A stretch of 9,759 nucleotides of DNA, taken from JBJXFK01 sp046155505. GTDB lineage: Bacteria; Planctomycetota; Phycisphaerae; UBA1845; Fen-1342. The notes beneath the pieces were generated by a model. The model was given only the letters and a program-made list of their open reading frames with translations, did no database searches and was not told where the DNA came from. Numbering within the stretch: the stretch's first letter is position 1; each line of letters opens with the position of its first letter. The stretch covers positions 1 to 9,759 of the forward strand of contig JBJXFK010000358.1 of the NCBI GenBank assembly GCA_046155505.1, given 5' to 3'. Made by a program: the position numbers and the translations under genes. Positions 1 through 6,030 of this stretch are shown here, piece after piece.

Positions 1-45
1 GCCGGTGCGCAGCACATTCGCACCGGCCGGAGGCCGATGCTCCCC
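1..45. repeat. Palindromic repeat, copy 1 (left end cut by window)
   Basis: The 26-base arm at 20-45 is identical to the arm at 8926-8951. The last 8 bases of the opposite arm (GCCGGTGC, 1-8) are visible, and an 11-base loop (9-19) lies between them. The rest of the left arm would lie before the window. The loop is the same length as in copy 2 but has a different sequence. It sits just upstream of the kinase-like gene, and an in-frame ATG at 37 lies inside its right arm, which makes that ATG suspect as a real start. Confidence 0.85.
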
Positions 46-150
46 ACATTTCGCCCGCTCACGGAAGCAGAATGCGTTTGCCCTGGACGTAAGGTCCGCG
101 GGCACACGCCGCCGCCCTCGTCCGCCAGTCGCAGCCGCTATACTGAGCGG

Positions 151-951
151 GTGCCGCGAAACACACGAAACACGCCGACGAAGCGCCCGCGCCACGCGTG
201 GCTCTACGCCCTGCCCGATGGCGAAATGCCCGCCGCCGTCCGCTGCCACGGCGAAATCTGGCAGCACGTCGAGACGTTCAAGCATGACTTCTTCGCCGCC
301 ACAGGCATGTACCGCTGCGGCGATCGCGTCGGCGTGCTGAAAATGGGCCGGATCACCGACGTTTTCACCGTTCCGACGCGCTGGGTCGGGCGATTTTTGG
401 CTCGCCGCGAAGCGCACATGTATGAGCAGCTCGACGGCACGGCCGGCATTCCGCGCTGGATCGGCCGCGTCAGCGATACGGGCATTTTGCACGAGTTTGT
501 GCCCGGCCATCCGCTCGGGCGCGACGAGCGGGTGAACGACACGTTTTTCACCGAACTGCTCGACCTGGTGGCGCTCATCCACGCGCGCGACATGGCCTAT
601 GTCGATTTGAACAAGCGGCAGAACATCATCGTCGGCGATGACGGGCGTCCTTACCTGATCGACTTTCAGATTTCGCTGCATCTGCCGGCGGTCGGATGGA
701 AAAAATTGCCGCCCGTTCGATGGCTGCTGGGGCGGTTTCAGAGTGCTGATTGGTATCACTGCTTGAAACATAAGCGTCGTGTTCGCCCGGACTTACTCAC
801 CGACGCCGAGCGCGGCGAAGTCGAGCAGCTCAGCCCGTGGATCAAGCTGCATCGTTTCATCGCGCGGCCACTGACGCAGCTTCGACGGCGTACACTCAAG
901 CGTCTGAGCGAGTCCGAAACCGTGACGGTCGTCGGCTCGCATGCAAAGTAA
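151..951 (+). CDS. Small protein-kinase-fold (Kdo/RIO-like) phosphotransferase
   Basis: The predicted protein has 266 residues from the GTG at 151. It carries a degenerate kinase-fold signature: a lysine in VGVLKMGR (about K64), a helix-C-like glutamate in RREAHMYEQL (about E87), a catalytic-loop-like YVDLNKRQNI (D152, N158) and a metal-binding IDFQ (D171) in place of DFG. The HRD histidine is absent, as is common in lipopolysaccharide-kinase (Kdo/WaaP) and RIO-type families. It could phosphorylate a glycan or lipid, or be a protein kinase; the substrate cannot be read from sequence. The C-terminus is basic and helical. The frame is open back to position 1 with an ATG at 37, but that ATG lies in a repeat and the residues after it look non-conserved, so I prefer GTG 151, just before the recognisable domain. 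No strong ribosome site is seen there, so the start is uncertain. Confidence 0.65.
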   Translation: MPRNTRNTPTKRPRHAWLYALPDGEMPAAVRCHGEIWQHVETFKHDFFAATGMYRCGDRVGVLKMGRITDVFTVPTRWVGRFLARREAHMYEQLDGTAGIPRWIGRVSDTGILHEFVPGHPLGRDERVNDTFFTELLDLVALIHARDMAYVDLNKRQNIIVGDDGRPYLIDFQISLHLPAVGWKKLPPVRWLLGRFQSADWYHCLKHKRRVRPDLLTDAERGEVEQLSPWIKLHRFIARPLTQLRRRTLKRLSESETVTVVGSHAK

Positions 952-982
952 CTCGCTTAACTGACATTCAAACGATCCCTTG

Positions 983-986
983 AGGA
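983..986 (+). promoter_or_regulatory. Ribosome binding site deciding the 992 start
   Basis: GAGG followed by five bases and then ATG at 992. It favours this start over the in-frame TTG at 980. Confidence 0.55.
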
Positions 987-991
987 CAGCA

Positions 992-1495
992 ATGCCGCTC
1001 AGTGATTCCGATCGCCAGACGATCGCCGCGTTTCGTCAACCGTTTACGGCCAAATACGCCGGCGATGCCCGTTTTCAGGGTGTGCACACCGACGATCGAA
1101 GCGACGACGCGCTGCTGGCGTCGCGGTTTCAGGTCGCCGAGCATTTGTGGCTGGAACTGGCGGTCCGCCCGTTCATTCCGCAGGTGCGAGTCGGCATCGT
1201 CACCGACGATCGCTGGAAGAATGAGGATCTGGAAGACAAAATCGAGGAGTCGGGCGACAGCATGTCCGAGTTCATCGAGATGGGTTTCGAGGAGGCCGGG
1301 CTGGAGTGGATCGACCCGCCGGTGGAGCACTTTCGCGAACAGGGCAAATTTTTCTGCTTTACGACGGCGGTCGAGTTGGACAAGCTCAGCCGCCTGAGCG
1401 AGCCGGCGACGCAGCGGAAGCTCGAGCAGATGTTCGACGGCTATTACGAGGCGTTCAAACATGCGATTTTGAAGGCGGCTACCGCTCCGGAATGA
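992..1495 (+). CDS. Unrecognised acidic protein
   Basis: The predicted protein has 167 residues. The ATG at 992 is chosen because GAGG at 983-986 sits at a normal distance before it; a TTG in frame at 980 lies upstream of that site. I do not recognise a family. The product has no signal peptide or membrane segment and is probably cytoplasmic. Its middle part is strongly acidic (KNEDLEDKIEESGDSMSEF), followed by a mixed aromatic stretch (REQGKFFCFTTAVEL) and a helical C-terminus rich in charged residues. Reading-frame codon use fits high-GC coding DNA, with G or C at most third positions. It follows the kinase-like gene by 40 bases on the same strand and could share its transcript. No functional link is visible. 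Confidence 0.75.
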   Translation: MPLSDSDRQTIAAFRQPFTAKYAGDARFQGVHTDDRSDDALLASRFQVAEHLWLELAVRPFIPQVRVGIVTDDRWKNEDLEDKIEESGDSMSEFIEMGFEEAGLEWIDPPVEHFREQGKFFCFTTAVELDKLSRLSEPATQRKLEQMFDGYYEAFKHAILKAATAPE

Positions 1496-1544
1496 GTGTC
1501 GCGTTTCACGCCGAAGCGCGACTGTCGGTTCAATCGTTTGGAAA

Positions 1545-1576
1545 TCGCCGCCGCTGGGCACTTCGACCGGCGGCGA
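1545..1576. repeat. GC-rich hairpin between genes
   Basis: A perfect 9-base inverted repeat (TCGCCGCCG at 1545-1553, CGGCGGCGA at 1568-1576) has a 14-base loop. It lies after the stop at 1495 and before the lipoprotein gene at 1652. It has no T-run after it, so it is not a classical intrinsic terminator. It could still be a folded spacer, or chance in GC-rich DNA. Confidence 0.4.
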
Positions 1577-1651
1577 AATCGTTGTAACATGCCGTCATCC
1601 CGCCGGCGGATACGGCGTGACACGGGTATTGGCACTACAGGGATGTGATCC

Positions 1652-2173
1652 ATGTTGGCAAAATTTGGCGCGGTCGTTTTGACGGGTATGGCACTGGTCC
1701 TCGGCAGTGGTTGCGGCATGGAGATGCGGGTCGTTGCGCATCGCACCGAGACCAACAAGCAGTGGTTTGGTGACATGGGCATCACCGGTCACCAGAACAA
1801 GGTGACGATCGCGAACGGCTCGCGCGTGCAGACGTTGTCGATCATCGGTGACGGCAACGAACTGCTCGTCGAGGATAATTGCACGCTTTCGAAGATTGAG
1901 ATCTTCGGCGAGAACAACCGCGTCAGCATTCCCGAGCGGCTGATCATCCGCGACAGTATCGTGGGCAAGGGCAACACGATCGAGCGTCGCCCGCGCGTGA
2001 TCGACAATTCGCGCCCGACCCCGACGCGCAGCATGTCGGTGCCCGAGGATCAAGTTCCCGCCGGCACGTCCGATGCGCCGATCGGCGGCGAGAACAGCAA
2101 CACGCCGCCCGCAAGCGACACGTCGCCTGCCCCGTCATCGCCGGCACCTAGCGGCGACGGCACGGGCGAGTAG
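1652..2173 (+). CDS. Probable lipoprotein with DUF3060-like beta repeats
   Basis: The predicted protein has 173 residues. It opens with a signal peptide (MLAKFGAVVLTGMALVLGSG) and Cys21 in a loose lipobox (LGSGC), so it is probably lipid-anchored in the envelope. Residues about 45-110 hold short repeated strands with G-x-x-N turns (ITGHQNKVTI, IIGDGNELLV, IFGENNRVSI, IVGKGNTIER). This resembles the DUF3060 pattern of small secreted beta-sheet or beta-helix proteins. The last 60 residues are a Pro/Ser/Thr/Gly-rich disordered tail. AGGGA at 1639-1643 with an 8-base spacer supports the ATG at 1652. Family membership is inferred from the repeat pattern alone, and the function is unknown. It is the last plus-strand gene before a convergent junction. 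Confidence 0.75.
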   Translation: MLAKFGAVVLTGMALVLGSGCGMEMRVVAHRTETNKQWFGDMGITGHQNKVTIANGSRVQTLSIIGDGNELLVEDNCTLSKIEIFGENNRVSIPERLIIRDSIVGKGNTIERRPRVIDNSRPTPTRSMSVPEDQVPAGTSDAPIGGENSNTPPASDTSPAPSSPAPSGDGTGE

Positions 2174-2251
2174 GCAAGTTCATTTGAGCGCTCCGGCCGG
2201 CGCGCTGATCGCGCGGCCCCGAGTTGCGATCGCGCAGCGAGCGATCAGAGC

Positions 2252-2268
2252 AGTAGCGATCGGGCCTC
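2252..2268 (+). repeat. AGTAGCGATCGG repeat unit, copy 1
   Basis: The 17 bases AGTAGCGATCGGGCCTC match the reverse complement of 5838-5854 at 16 of 17 positions. Both copies lie in intergenic DNA. Confidence 0.65.
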
Positions 2269-2281
2269 TGTGCCCAACGCC

Positions 2282-2298
2282 GGCTCGCGCAGCGAGCC
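2282..2298. repeat. Perfect hairpin GGCTCGC-GCA-GCGAGCC
   Basis: Two 7-base arms are separated by three bases. It lies between two converging genes, so it could act as a bidirectional transcription stop, although no T-run follows on either strand. Its right half (GCGCAGCGAGCC) recurs exactly at 5602-5613, which points to a dispersed repeat. Confidence 0.55.
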
Positions 2299-2352
2299 AT
2301 CCCGGTAGGTTCGGCACCGCCCAACAGTGGTTGCCGCGTGAAGCGCACCCAA

Positions 2353-2376
2353 TGGCGGGCAATGCCCACCCTACGG
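2353..2376. repeat. Dispersed hairpin repeat at the 3' end of the FG-GAP gene
   Basis: The unit reads TGGCGGGCAATGCCCACC followed by CTACGG. It forms a 7-pair stem with one mismatch and an AAT loop (2354-2370). I recognise similar GTAGGGTGGGCATTGCCCACC repeats from intergenic DNA of unrelated bacteria; this is from memory and was not searched. The minus-strand FG-GAP gene takes its TAG stop (2373-2371) from this unit, so the repeat abuts or overlaps the coding end. Confidence 0.6.
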
Positions 2377-3828
2377 CTCGCACGATGCGCCGAATCCCGC
2401 CAGCAACATCGCGAGATCGGTCAGATCCGTATCGCGGTCGTTGTCGAAGTCACCATACGATCGGCCCACTTCCGGGCCGCTGCGGCCGATGTTGCTGAGC
2501 GTGAACGCCAGATCGGTGACGTTGACGACGCCGTCAAAATTCGTGTCCAAAGCGCACTGACAATCGTCCATCGCCCCGTCGCCGTCGTCGTCGCGGCTGA
2601 TGTGAAATGCATAAGCCGCGCCGGCGTCTTCGAAGCCGGCTTCGTCGCGATAGAGCGCGCCGACGACCGCCGTGTCGCCGGAGATGGCGACCTGATTGCC
2701 GAACCAGTCGCCGTCCTGGCCGTCGGGAGCCATGAGCAGGCCGGTTTGGCGATAAAACCCGTCGGGCTGGCGCTGAAAGATGAATGCGCCGCCGTTGCCG
2801 AAGAACTCGCCGTTCCAATGGTCGGCCCCGGCGATCAGCAGGTCGTCATCGACGGCGATGGAGTAGCCGAAGCTGTCGCCGTTCGACGCGGCGGAGTTGA
2901 CGATCTTCTGACGCTCGCGAAACGTGCCCGTGTTGTCGCGCGCGAAGAGGTACACGCCGCCTGAGCCGATGCCGTTGGTGTTGGCCAGTTCGCTTCCGAC
3001 CAGGATTTCGCCGTGCGCGTTGATCGCGACAGATATTCCAAAGGTGCCGAAAAATGTCGGATCACTCGGCAGCAGCTTTTGAACCGTTACCCATGTCCCC
3101 GATTTTTCGCGATGCAGCACATATGCAGAACCGGCCCAACTGCCGACGTGAAAGTCCTGCGGCGCACCGATGACCGCGAGATCGCCGGCGAGGGCGATCG
3201 CGCGGCCATAGAACCATCCCCATTGGTCGTTTGGCGACAATTGCTGGGTTTGGAGCCATGTGCCGTCGGACTGGCGCTCGAAGGCGAAGGCGACGCTCAA
3301 GTTGTGTGCTCCGACAATCAGGGTGTCGCCGTCGACGGCCATGCCGCGCCCGAAAAACTCGGCCCGGTCGGGATCGGGGTCGGGCATGGACGCTGTCACC
3401 AACGTACCGTCCGACCATGTGCCGTCGTCGCCTCGTTCGTAGACGAAGACGGCACCGTCAATCGTGTCTGTGTTGACGCGAATCGAAGCGCCCGCGACGG
3501 CGACACTCCCGCGAACGAAAACCGGCACGCCGAACCCCTGGCCCTCCGGATTGCCGCTTGGCACGTCGGCAGTCAGAATTGCCTCAAGCGTCCAACCTGC
3601 TTGTGCTCGCCGAAACACATGACAGGCACCGTGATGGACGAGATCGCCCGGGACGCTGACGACAGCAATATCGCCGCTCACGCCGACCCCTTGACCTGAC
3701 TGCTGCCGCTCAAGCGCAGGTGTCGGAAAACGCAAAGTCCCGCACTGCGCAGTGGCAATCTCGGGGCGCGCGCAACCCGCCAGCGCGATGAAGACCGCAA
3801 GACGAACTGCTCGGACGATTGACATCAT
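2371..3828 (-). CDS. Secreted FG-GAP beta-propeller with dockerin-like C-terminus
   Basis: The predicted protein has 485 residues. The N-terminus is a signal peptide with a lipobox-like ALAGC (Cys19) and, as an alternative, a signal-peptidase I site near residue 27 (ATA-Q). About seven FG-GAP-type repeats follow at residues 45-395, for example FFGRGMAVDGDTLIVGAHN, FYGRAIALAGDLAVIGAPQ and WFGNQVAISGDTAVVGALY. This fits a seven-bladed propeller of the FG-GAP_2 (PF14312) type. After an Asp-rich linker come two calcium-loop motifs, DTNFDGVVNVTD (from 428) and DFDNDRDTDLTD (from 460), forming a dockerin-like pair common in planctomycete exported proteins. It is probably extracellular or surface-bound; binding partner and ligand are unknown. 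The start is set by GAGG at 3839-3836, 7 bases before the ATG. It follows the BNR gene by 9 bases in an operon. Confidence 0.88.
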   Translation of the reverse strand: MMSIVRAVRLAVFIALAGCARPEIATAQCGTLRFPTPALERQQSGQGVGVSGDIAVVSVPGDLVHHGACHVFRRAQAGWTLEAILTADVPSGNPEGQGFGVPVFVRGSVAVAGASIRVNTDTIDGAVFVYERGDDGTWSDGTLVTASMPDPDPDRAEFFGRGMAVDGDTLIVGAHNLSVAFAFERQSDGTWLQTQQLSPNDQWGWFYGRAIALAGDLAVIGAPQDFHVGSWAGSAYVLHREKSGTWVTVQKLLPSDPTFFGTFGISVAINAHGEILVGSELANTNGIGSGGVYLFARDNTGTFRERQKIVNSAASNGDSFGYSIAVDDDLLIAGADHWNGEFFGNGGAFIFQRQPDGFYRQTGLLMAPDGQDGDWFGNQVAISGDTAVVGALYRDEAGFEDAGAAYAFHISRDDDGDGAMDDCQCALDTNFDGVVNVTDLAFTLSNIGRSGPEVGRSYGDFDNDRDTDLTDLAMLLAGFGASCEP

Positions 3829-3835
3829 GTGCGCA

Positions 3836-3839
3836 CCTC
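3836..3839 (-). promoter_or_regulatory. Ribosome binding site overlapping the upstream stop codon
   Basis: GAGG shares its first bases with the TGA stop (3840-3838) of the upstream BNR gene and lies 7 bases before the ATG at 3828. This implies joint transcription and possibly coupled translation. Confidence 0.6.
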
Positions 3840-5286
3840 AATTTCTTGAGATCCGCGTCGAGTAGATCACCGACTTATCCGGATTGCCTACGTCATCGTC
3901 CGTAATCCCCATAAAGCTCGTCCAAACCGAGTCTGCACCGGCGGCAATTCCGATGTAATCACGGAGAAAGTCAGTATCGGTGAACGCAAGCGAGCTATCG
4001 ATTGCCGGATCAGGGTTAGGGCCAACGCACGGGATCGGATCGCCGGCATACTCGCAGAGCTCCGACAACTGCCAGTTTGAACCGCCGTCAAGACTGTACG
4101 CGTACCAAACATCGAACCGTGACGGTTCCGAACCGTCGATTTGCGCCGGATAGTTCACGTCGGAGTAAAAGATCACATGGATGTGTCCGCGATCGTCGAC
4201 GACGACTTGCGGCATGAACTGGTCGGTTTCGTTGACCAAATCATCATCATCCGCGACGAGTATCTGCGGGCCGACCGACCAGGCGTTGCCCGCTACATGC
4301 GTGAGGGCGCGAAGATATATGTTCACGTCCGTGTCCGTGGGGGTTTCAACCGGATCACAGTCTCCAACGCTGTCATGGTACACAAGGTATAGTCTGTCCG
4401 CGTTCGTCGGATCCACTGCGAAGTCGACGCCAGGACCCGGGCCGGCACCACTCGACATCAAATTCCAGCCGGGCAAGCGCGATGCGAATTGATCGGCACC
4501 CGCGTTGAGTACAACCGCCAAAGGAGCGCCATTTTCAAATGTAAGATCAGCAAATTGCACCTCACCCATGTGCGAGACATCGTTCCGGTCGTCACCGCGC
4601 ACGAACTTAATCAGGCGCGCGCACTGCGCAAACGTACTTTCGATGTGCGCAACATAAAGATGGCCGTCGTCGTGTACACGCGGTAGCGGCCAGCCGCGGG
4701 AGCTCAAGACGCGCGTCGTGGGATTGCCCAGCGTGCGCAGCATGTCGCCGCCGATCCATGTGAATCCGTCGTCCGTTGAACGAAGATAATCCAGTCCGAA
4801 GTCCTGCGTCGGAGTGGTGTCGGTCCAAACGATGTAGAATTCCGTCTGCGCCCACTGGCCGAACGACATTGACATCATCTGCGAGAATGGCAAGCTCGCG
4901 ACCTCGTTGGGGTTGCCGCGCACGATCCAAGGCTTGTCGACACTCTCGGGAAGAGTTGTAAGACCTTCCCACGGGCTGAAGGTCGAATTGAGCGGGTTCC
5001 ATCGCGACAAAATCAGTTCCCAACCAAGATCTCGATCGTCCGTTCCCATCGCAACGACAAGAAACTCGCCGGTGTTCGGGTTGAAGGCCACGACCGGGTC
5101 GGTGAACTCTGAATAAGTGCTCGGGCCGATCAACCCTTCCTGTGTCCAGGCCCACGTCACACCCGTGCGCGAACCCAGTGCATAGCCGATTTTGTTAGTC
5201 ACATCGTCGTTGACGTGAAAGACCGTCATGACGTGGTCCTCGCCGACGGCGATCGCCGTTTCTTGCGTCGACGAATTGGTATTCAC
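3838..5286 (-). CDS. BNR/Asp-box sialidase-like beta-propeller protein
   Basis: The frame gives 482 residues from a GTG at 5286. Two clear Asp-box (BNR) motifs of the S-x-D-x-G-x-x-W type are seen: STDDGFTW (170-177) and SLDGGSNW (398-405). Strand-turn patterns such as PQVVVDDRGHIHVIFYSD fit a sialidase-type six-bladed propeller. The Arg triad and other catalytic residues of true sialidases cannot be placed, so enzyme activity is not claimed; it may bind glycan or be structural. No start codon exists further upstream in this frame, though the frame is open and reads plausibly (FPENRELAARSTVNTNSS). A good signal peptide lies just upstream in another frame (see 5283-5390), so the gene may carry a frameshift. 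It has no dockerin tail. By eye its GC content is lower than that of its neighbours. The FG-GAP gene follows 9 bases downstream. Confidence 0.8.
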   Translation of the reverse strand: MNTNSSTQETAIAVGEDHVMTVFHVNDDVTNKIGYALGSRTGVTWAWTQEGLIGPSTYSEFTDPVVAFNPNTGEFLVVAMGTDDRDLGWELILSRWNPLNSTFSPWEGLTTLPESVDKPWIVRGNPNEVASLPFSQMMSMSFGQWAQTEFYIVWTDTTPTQDFGLDYLRSTDDGFTWIGGDMLRTLGNPTTRVLSSRGWPLPRVHDDGHLYVAHIESTFAQCARLIKFVRGDDRNDVSHMGEVQFADLTFENGAPLAVVLNAGADQFASRLPGWNLMSSGAGPGPGVDFAVDPTNADRLYLVYHDSVGDCDPVETPTDTDVNIYLRALTHVAGNAWSVGPQILVADDDDLVNETDQFMPQVVVDDRGHIHVIFYSDVNYPAQIDGSEPSRFDVWYAYSLDGGSNWQLSELCEYAGDPIPCVGPNPDPAIDSSLAFTDTDFLRDYIGIAAGADSVWTSFMGITDDDVGNPDKSVIYSTRISRN

Positions 5287-5390
5287 AGTCGATCGCGCCG
5301 CGAGTTCGCGATTCTCCGGGAACTGAGCGCGACAGACGATCCACCCAGCACAAACACCGTGATGCAGACCACATCGAATCGGCGGCGCAT
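5283..5390 (-). pseudogene. Signal-peptide ORF out of frame with the BNR gene
   Basis: An ATG at 5390 opens a 35-codon frame reading MRRRFDVVCITVFVLGGSSV and then ALSS before a basic run and a TGA at 5285-5283. It has the three parts of an export signal: RRR, a long hydrophobic stretch, then small residues. AAGG lies 8 bases before the ATG. The frame is shifted relative to the downstream propeller, so a single base loss (or two-base gain) between about 5345 and 5285 would explain the break. A joined protein would read SVA, then RAQFPENRELAARS, with a credible cleavage site. Alternatively this is a leader ORF whose TGA overlaps the GTG start at 5286 (GTGA) and which is translationally coupled to it. 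Confidence 0.6.
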
Positions 5391-5582
5391 CACTGGCGCC
5401 TTGTGAATTTGTGAGTCGAAACCGGAATGATCCAATAACATGCTACCGCGATGCCGAGTGGCTTCTCAAGAAAAATCCGTCGCCGTATGAACATAAATAT
5501 TGTGTGAATCTACGCAGACGGACTCGGGCGGGTTCGCTCGTTCTCGGGCGAAGACAACGCCGGCCACGCGTCGCTTCTTGCT

Positions 5583-5680
5583 ACTCGCTGTTCGCCGGCT
5601 TGCGCAGCGAGCCCGAACGCGACGCGCAAGCGAGTGACCCGAGCGCAGCGAGGCGCAAACCGAGCCCCGACCGTAAGGGA
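5583..5680. repeat. Cluster of inverted GC-rich intergenic repeats
   Basis: Several pairs can fold: ACTCGCT (5583-5589) with AGCGAGT (5629-5635), CTTGCGC (5599-5605) with GCGCAAG (5624-5630), and CTCGCTG (5584-5590) with CAGCGAG (5605-5611). These pairings overlap, so alternative structures are possible. The cluster ends with CGACCGTAAGGGA (5668-5680). I recognise the general type from intergenic DNA of planctomycetes and other high-GC bacteria, from memory only. Confidence 0.6.
5668..5680 (+). repeat. CGACCGTAAGGGA unit, copy 1
   Basis: It matches 5802-5814 (CGACCGTGAGGGA) at 12 of 13 positions, in the same orientation and 134 bases apart. Confidence 0.5.
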
Positions 5681-5801
5681 GGGGTTCTTCACTTTCACAC
5701 AACGACAGACGACCGAGTGAATACAACTAGTCTAACGAATCACCGGCCCCAAGAAAGCAGCCGAGGGCGGCAGCTCCACATCGTCGCCACAGACCGAACA
5801 C

Positions 5802-5814
5802 CGACCGTGAGGGA
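5802..5814 (+). repeat. CGACCGTGAGGGA unit, copy 2
   Basis: Direct repeat of 5668-5680 with one difference, in the same intergenic region. Confidence 0.5.
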
Positions 5815-5837
5815 CGAATTCTCCGCCGTCGGCCGCT

Positions 5838-5854
5838 GAGGGCCGATCGCTACT
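5838..5854 (-). repeat. AGTAGCGATCGG repeat unit, copy 2 (inverted)
   Basis: Read on the minus strand it is AGTAGCGATCGGCCCTC, matching 2252-2268 at 16 of 17 bases. The two copies are about 3.6 kb apart in opposite orientation and flank the propeller operon. Confidence 0.65.
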
Positions 5855-5983
5855 TGCTTGGCCGGACAGTTTTCCGGGCGAGCGCTCGCCTCAAATTGCG
5901 CGCATTCGCCCAACGCTGCTCGCCAGTGACGCTTACCGCACCGTACACTATCGGACGACGGCGACGCGATTTCCAGCGGTCTG

Positions 5984-6008
5984 GGAACCTCGCCGCCGCC
6001 GGCGCGTC
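5984..6008 (+). promoter_or_regulatory. Possible ECF-type promoter of the sigma gene
   Basis: GGAACC (5984-5989) and CGTC (6005-6008) are separated by 15 bases. This resembles the general GGAAC / CGTC pattern of ECF-sigma promoters. It would place a transcript start near 6015, shortly before the AGGAG site and the GTG at 6031. That position suits autoregulation by the encoded sigma factor. The motifs are short and the region is GC-rich, so chance is possible. Confidence 0.35.
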
Positions 6009-6021
6009 CAATCTACCGGCC

Positions 6022-6026
6022 AGGAG
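6022..6026 (+). promoter_or_regulatory. Ribosome binding site deciding the sigma-factor start
   Basis: AGGAG with a 4-base spacer before GTG at 6031. It supports this start over longer in-frame readings beginning in the repeat at 5854. Confidence 0.55.
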
Positions 6027-6030
6027 CGGC

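Larger units (their letters stand above)
2174..2370. other. Convergent intergenic region with short palindromes
   Basis: No gene is seen in these 197 bases between two converging genes. It holds several short palindromic or repeated units: GCGCAGCGAGC at 2232-2242 and again within 2287-2298, a 17-base unit at 2252-2268 shared with 5838-5854, a perfect hairpin at 2282-2298, and a GGGCAATGCCC-type hairpin at 2354-2370. Together they look like a nest of scattered intergenic repeats rather than coding or random sequence. Confidence 0.65.
5391..6030. other. 640-bp divergent intergenic region
   Basis: No credible gene is seen. The span separates the minus-strand propeller operon from the plus-strand sigma gene and must hold promoters for both. 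It contains a cluster of GC-rich inverted repeats (5583-5635), GCGCAGCGAG units at 5602-5611 and 5643-5652, two CGACCGTRAGGGA units (5668-5680, 5802-5814), a repeat shared with 2252-2268 (5838-5854), a more AT-rich patch around 5715-5740, and a possible ECF promoter at 5984-6008. Open frames across it are interrupted by these repeats and lack coding character. Confidence 0.65.

Noticed and set aside
139..144. TATACT as a -10 box giving a leaderless transcript at GTG 151
   Set aside because: The spacing would fit, but no -35 element is visible and the motif is short.
37..150. Longer start of the kinase-like gene at ATG 37
   Set aside because: The ATG lies inside the palindromic repeat arm and the extra 38 residues look non-conserved. 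Not excluded, but GTG 151 is preferred.
968..1561. 197-codon antisense frame over the acidic protein gene
   Set aside because: Shadow of the real gene at 992-1495, a common effect of high GC at third positions. The sense frame has a ribosome site and normal composition.
1545..1576. Intrinsic terminator after the acidic protein gene
   Set aside because: The stem is good but no T-run follows; listed only as a hairpin.
2338..2964. 208-codon plus-strand frame opposite the dockerin-tail region
   Set aside because: The minus strand carries the FG-GAP repeats and calcium loops; the plus frame is Val/Ala-rich shadow sequence.
3013..3699. 228-codon plus-strand frame opposite the FG-GAP gene
   Set aside because: Antisense shadow of the propeller repeats; no signal, domain or ribosome site.
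5411..5839. 142-codon plus-strand open frame in the divergent intergenic region, and a minus-strand frame at 5466-5726
   Set aside because: Both run through the GC-rich repeat cluster, have repeat-derived Arg/Ser-rich translations, no ribosome site and no domain. They are treated as non-coding.
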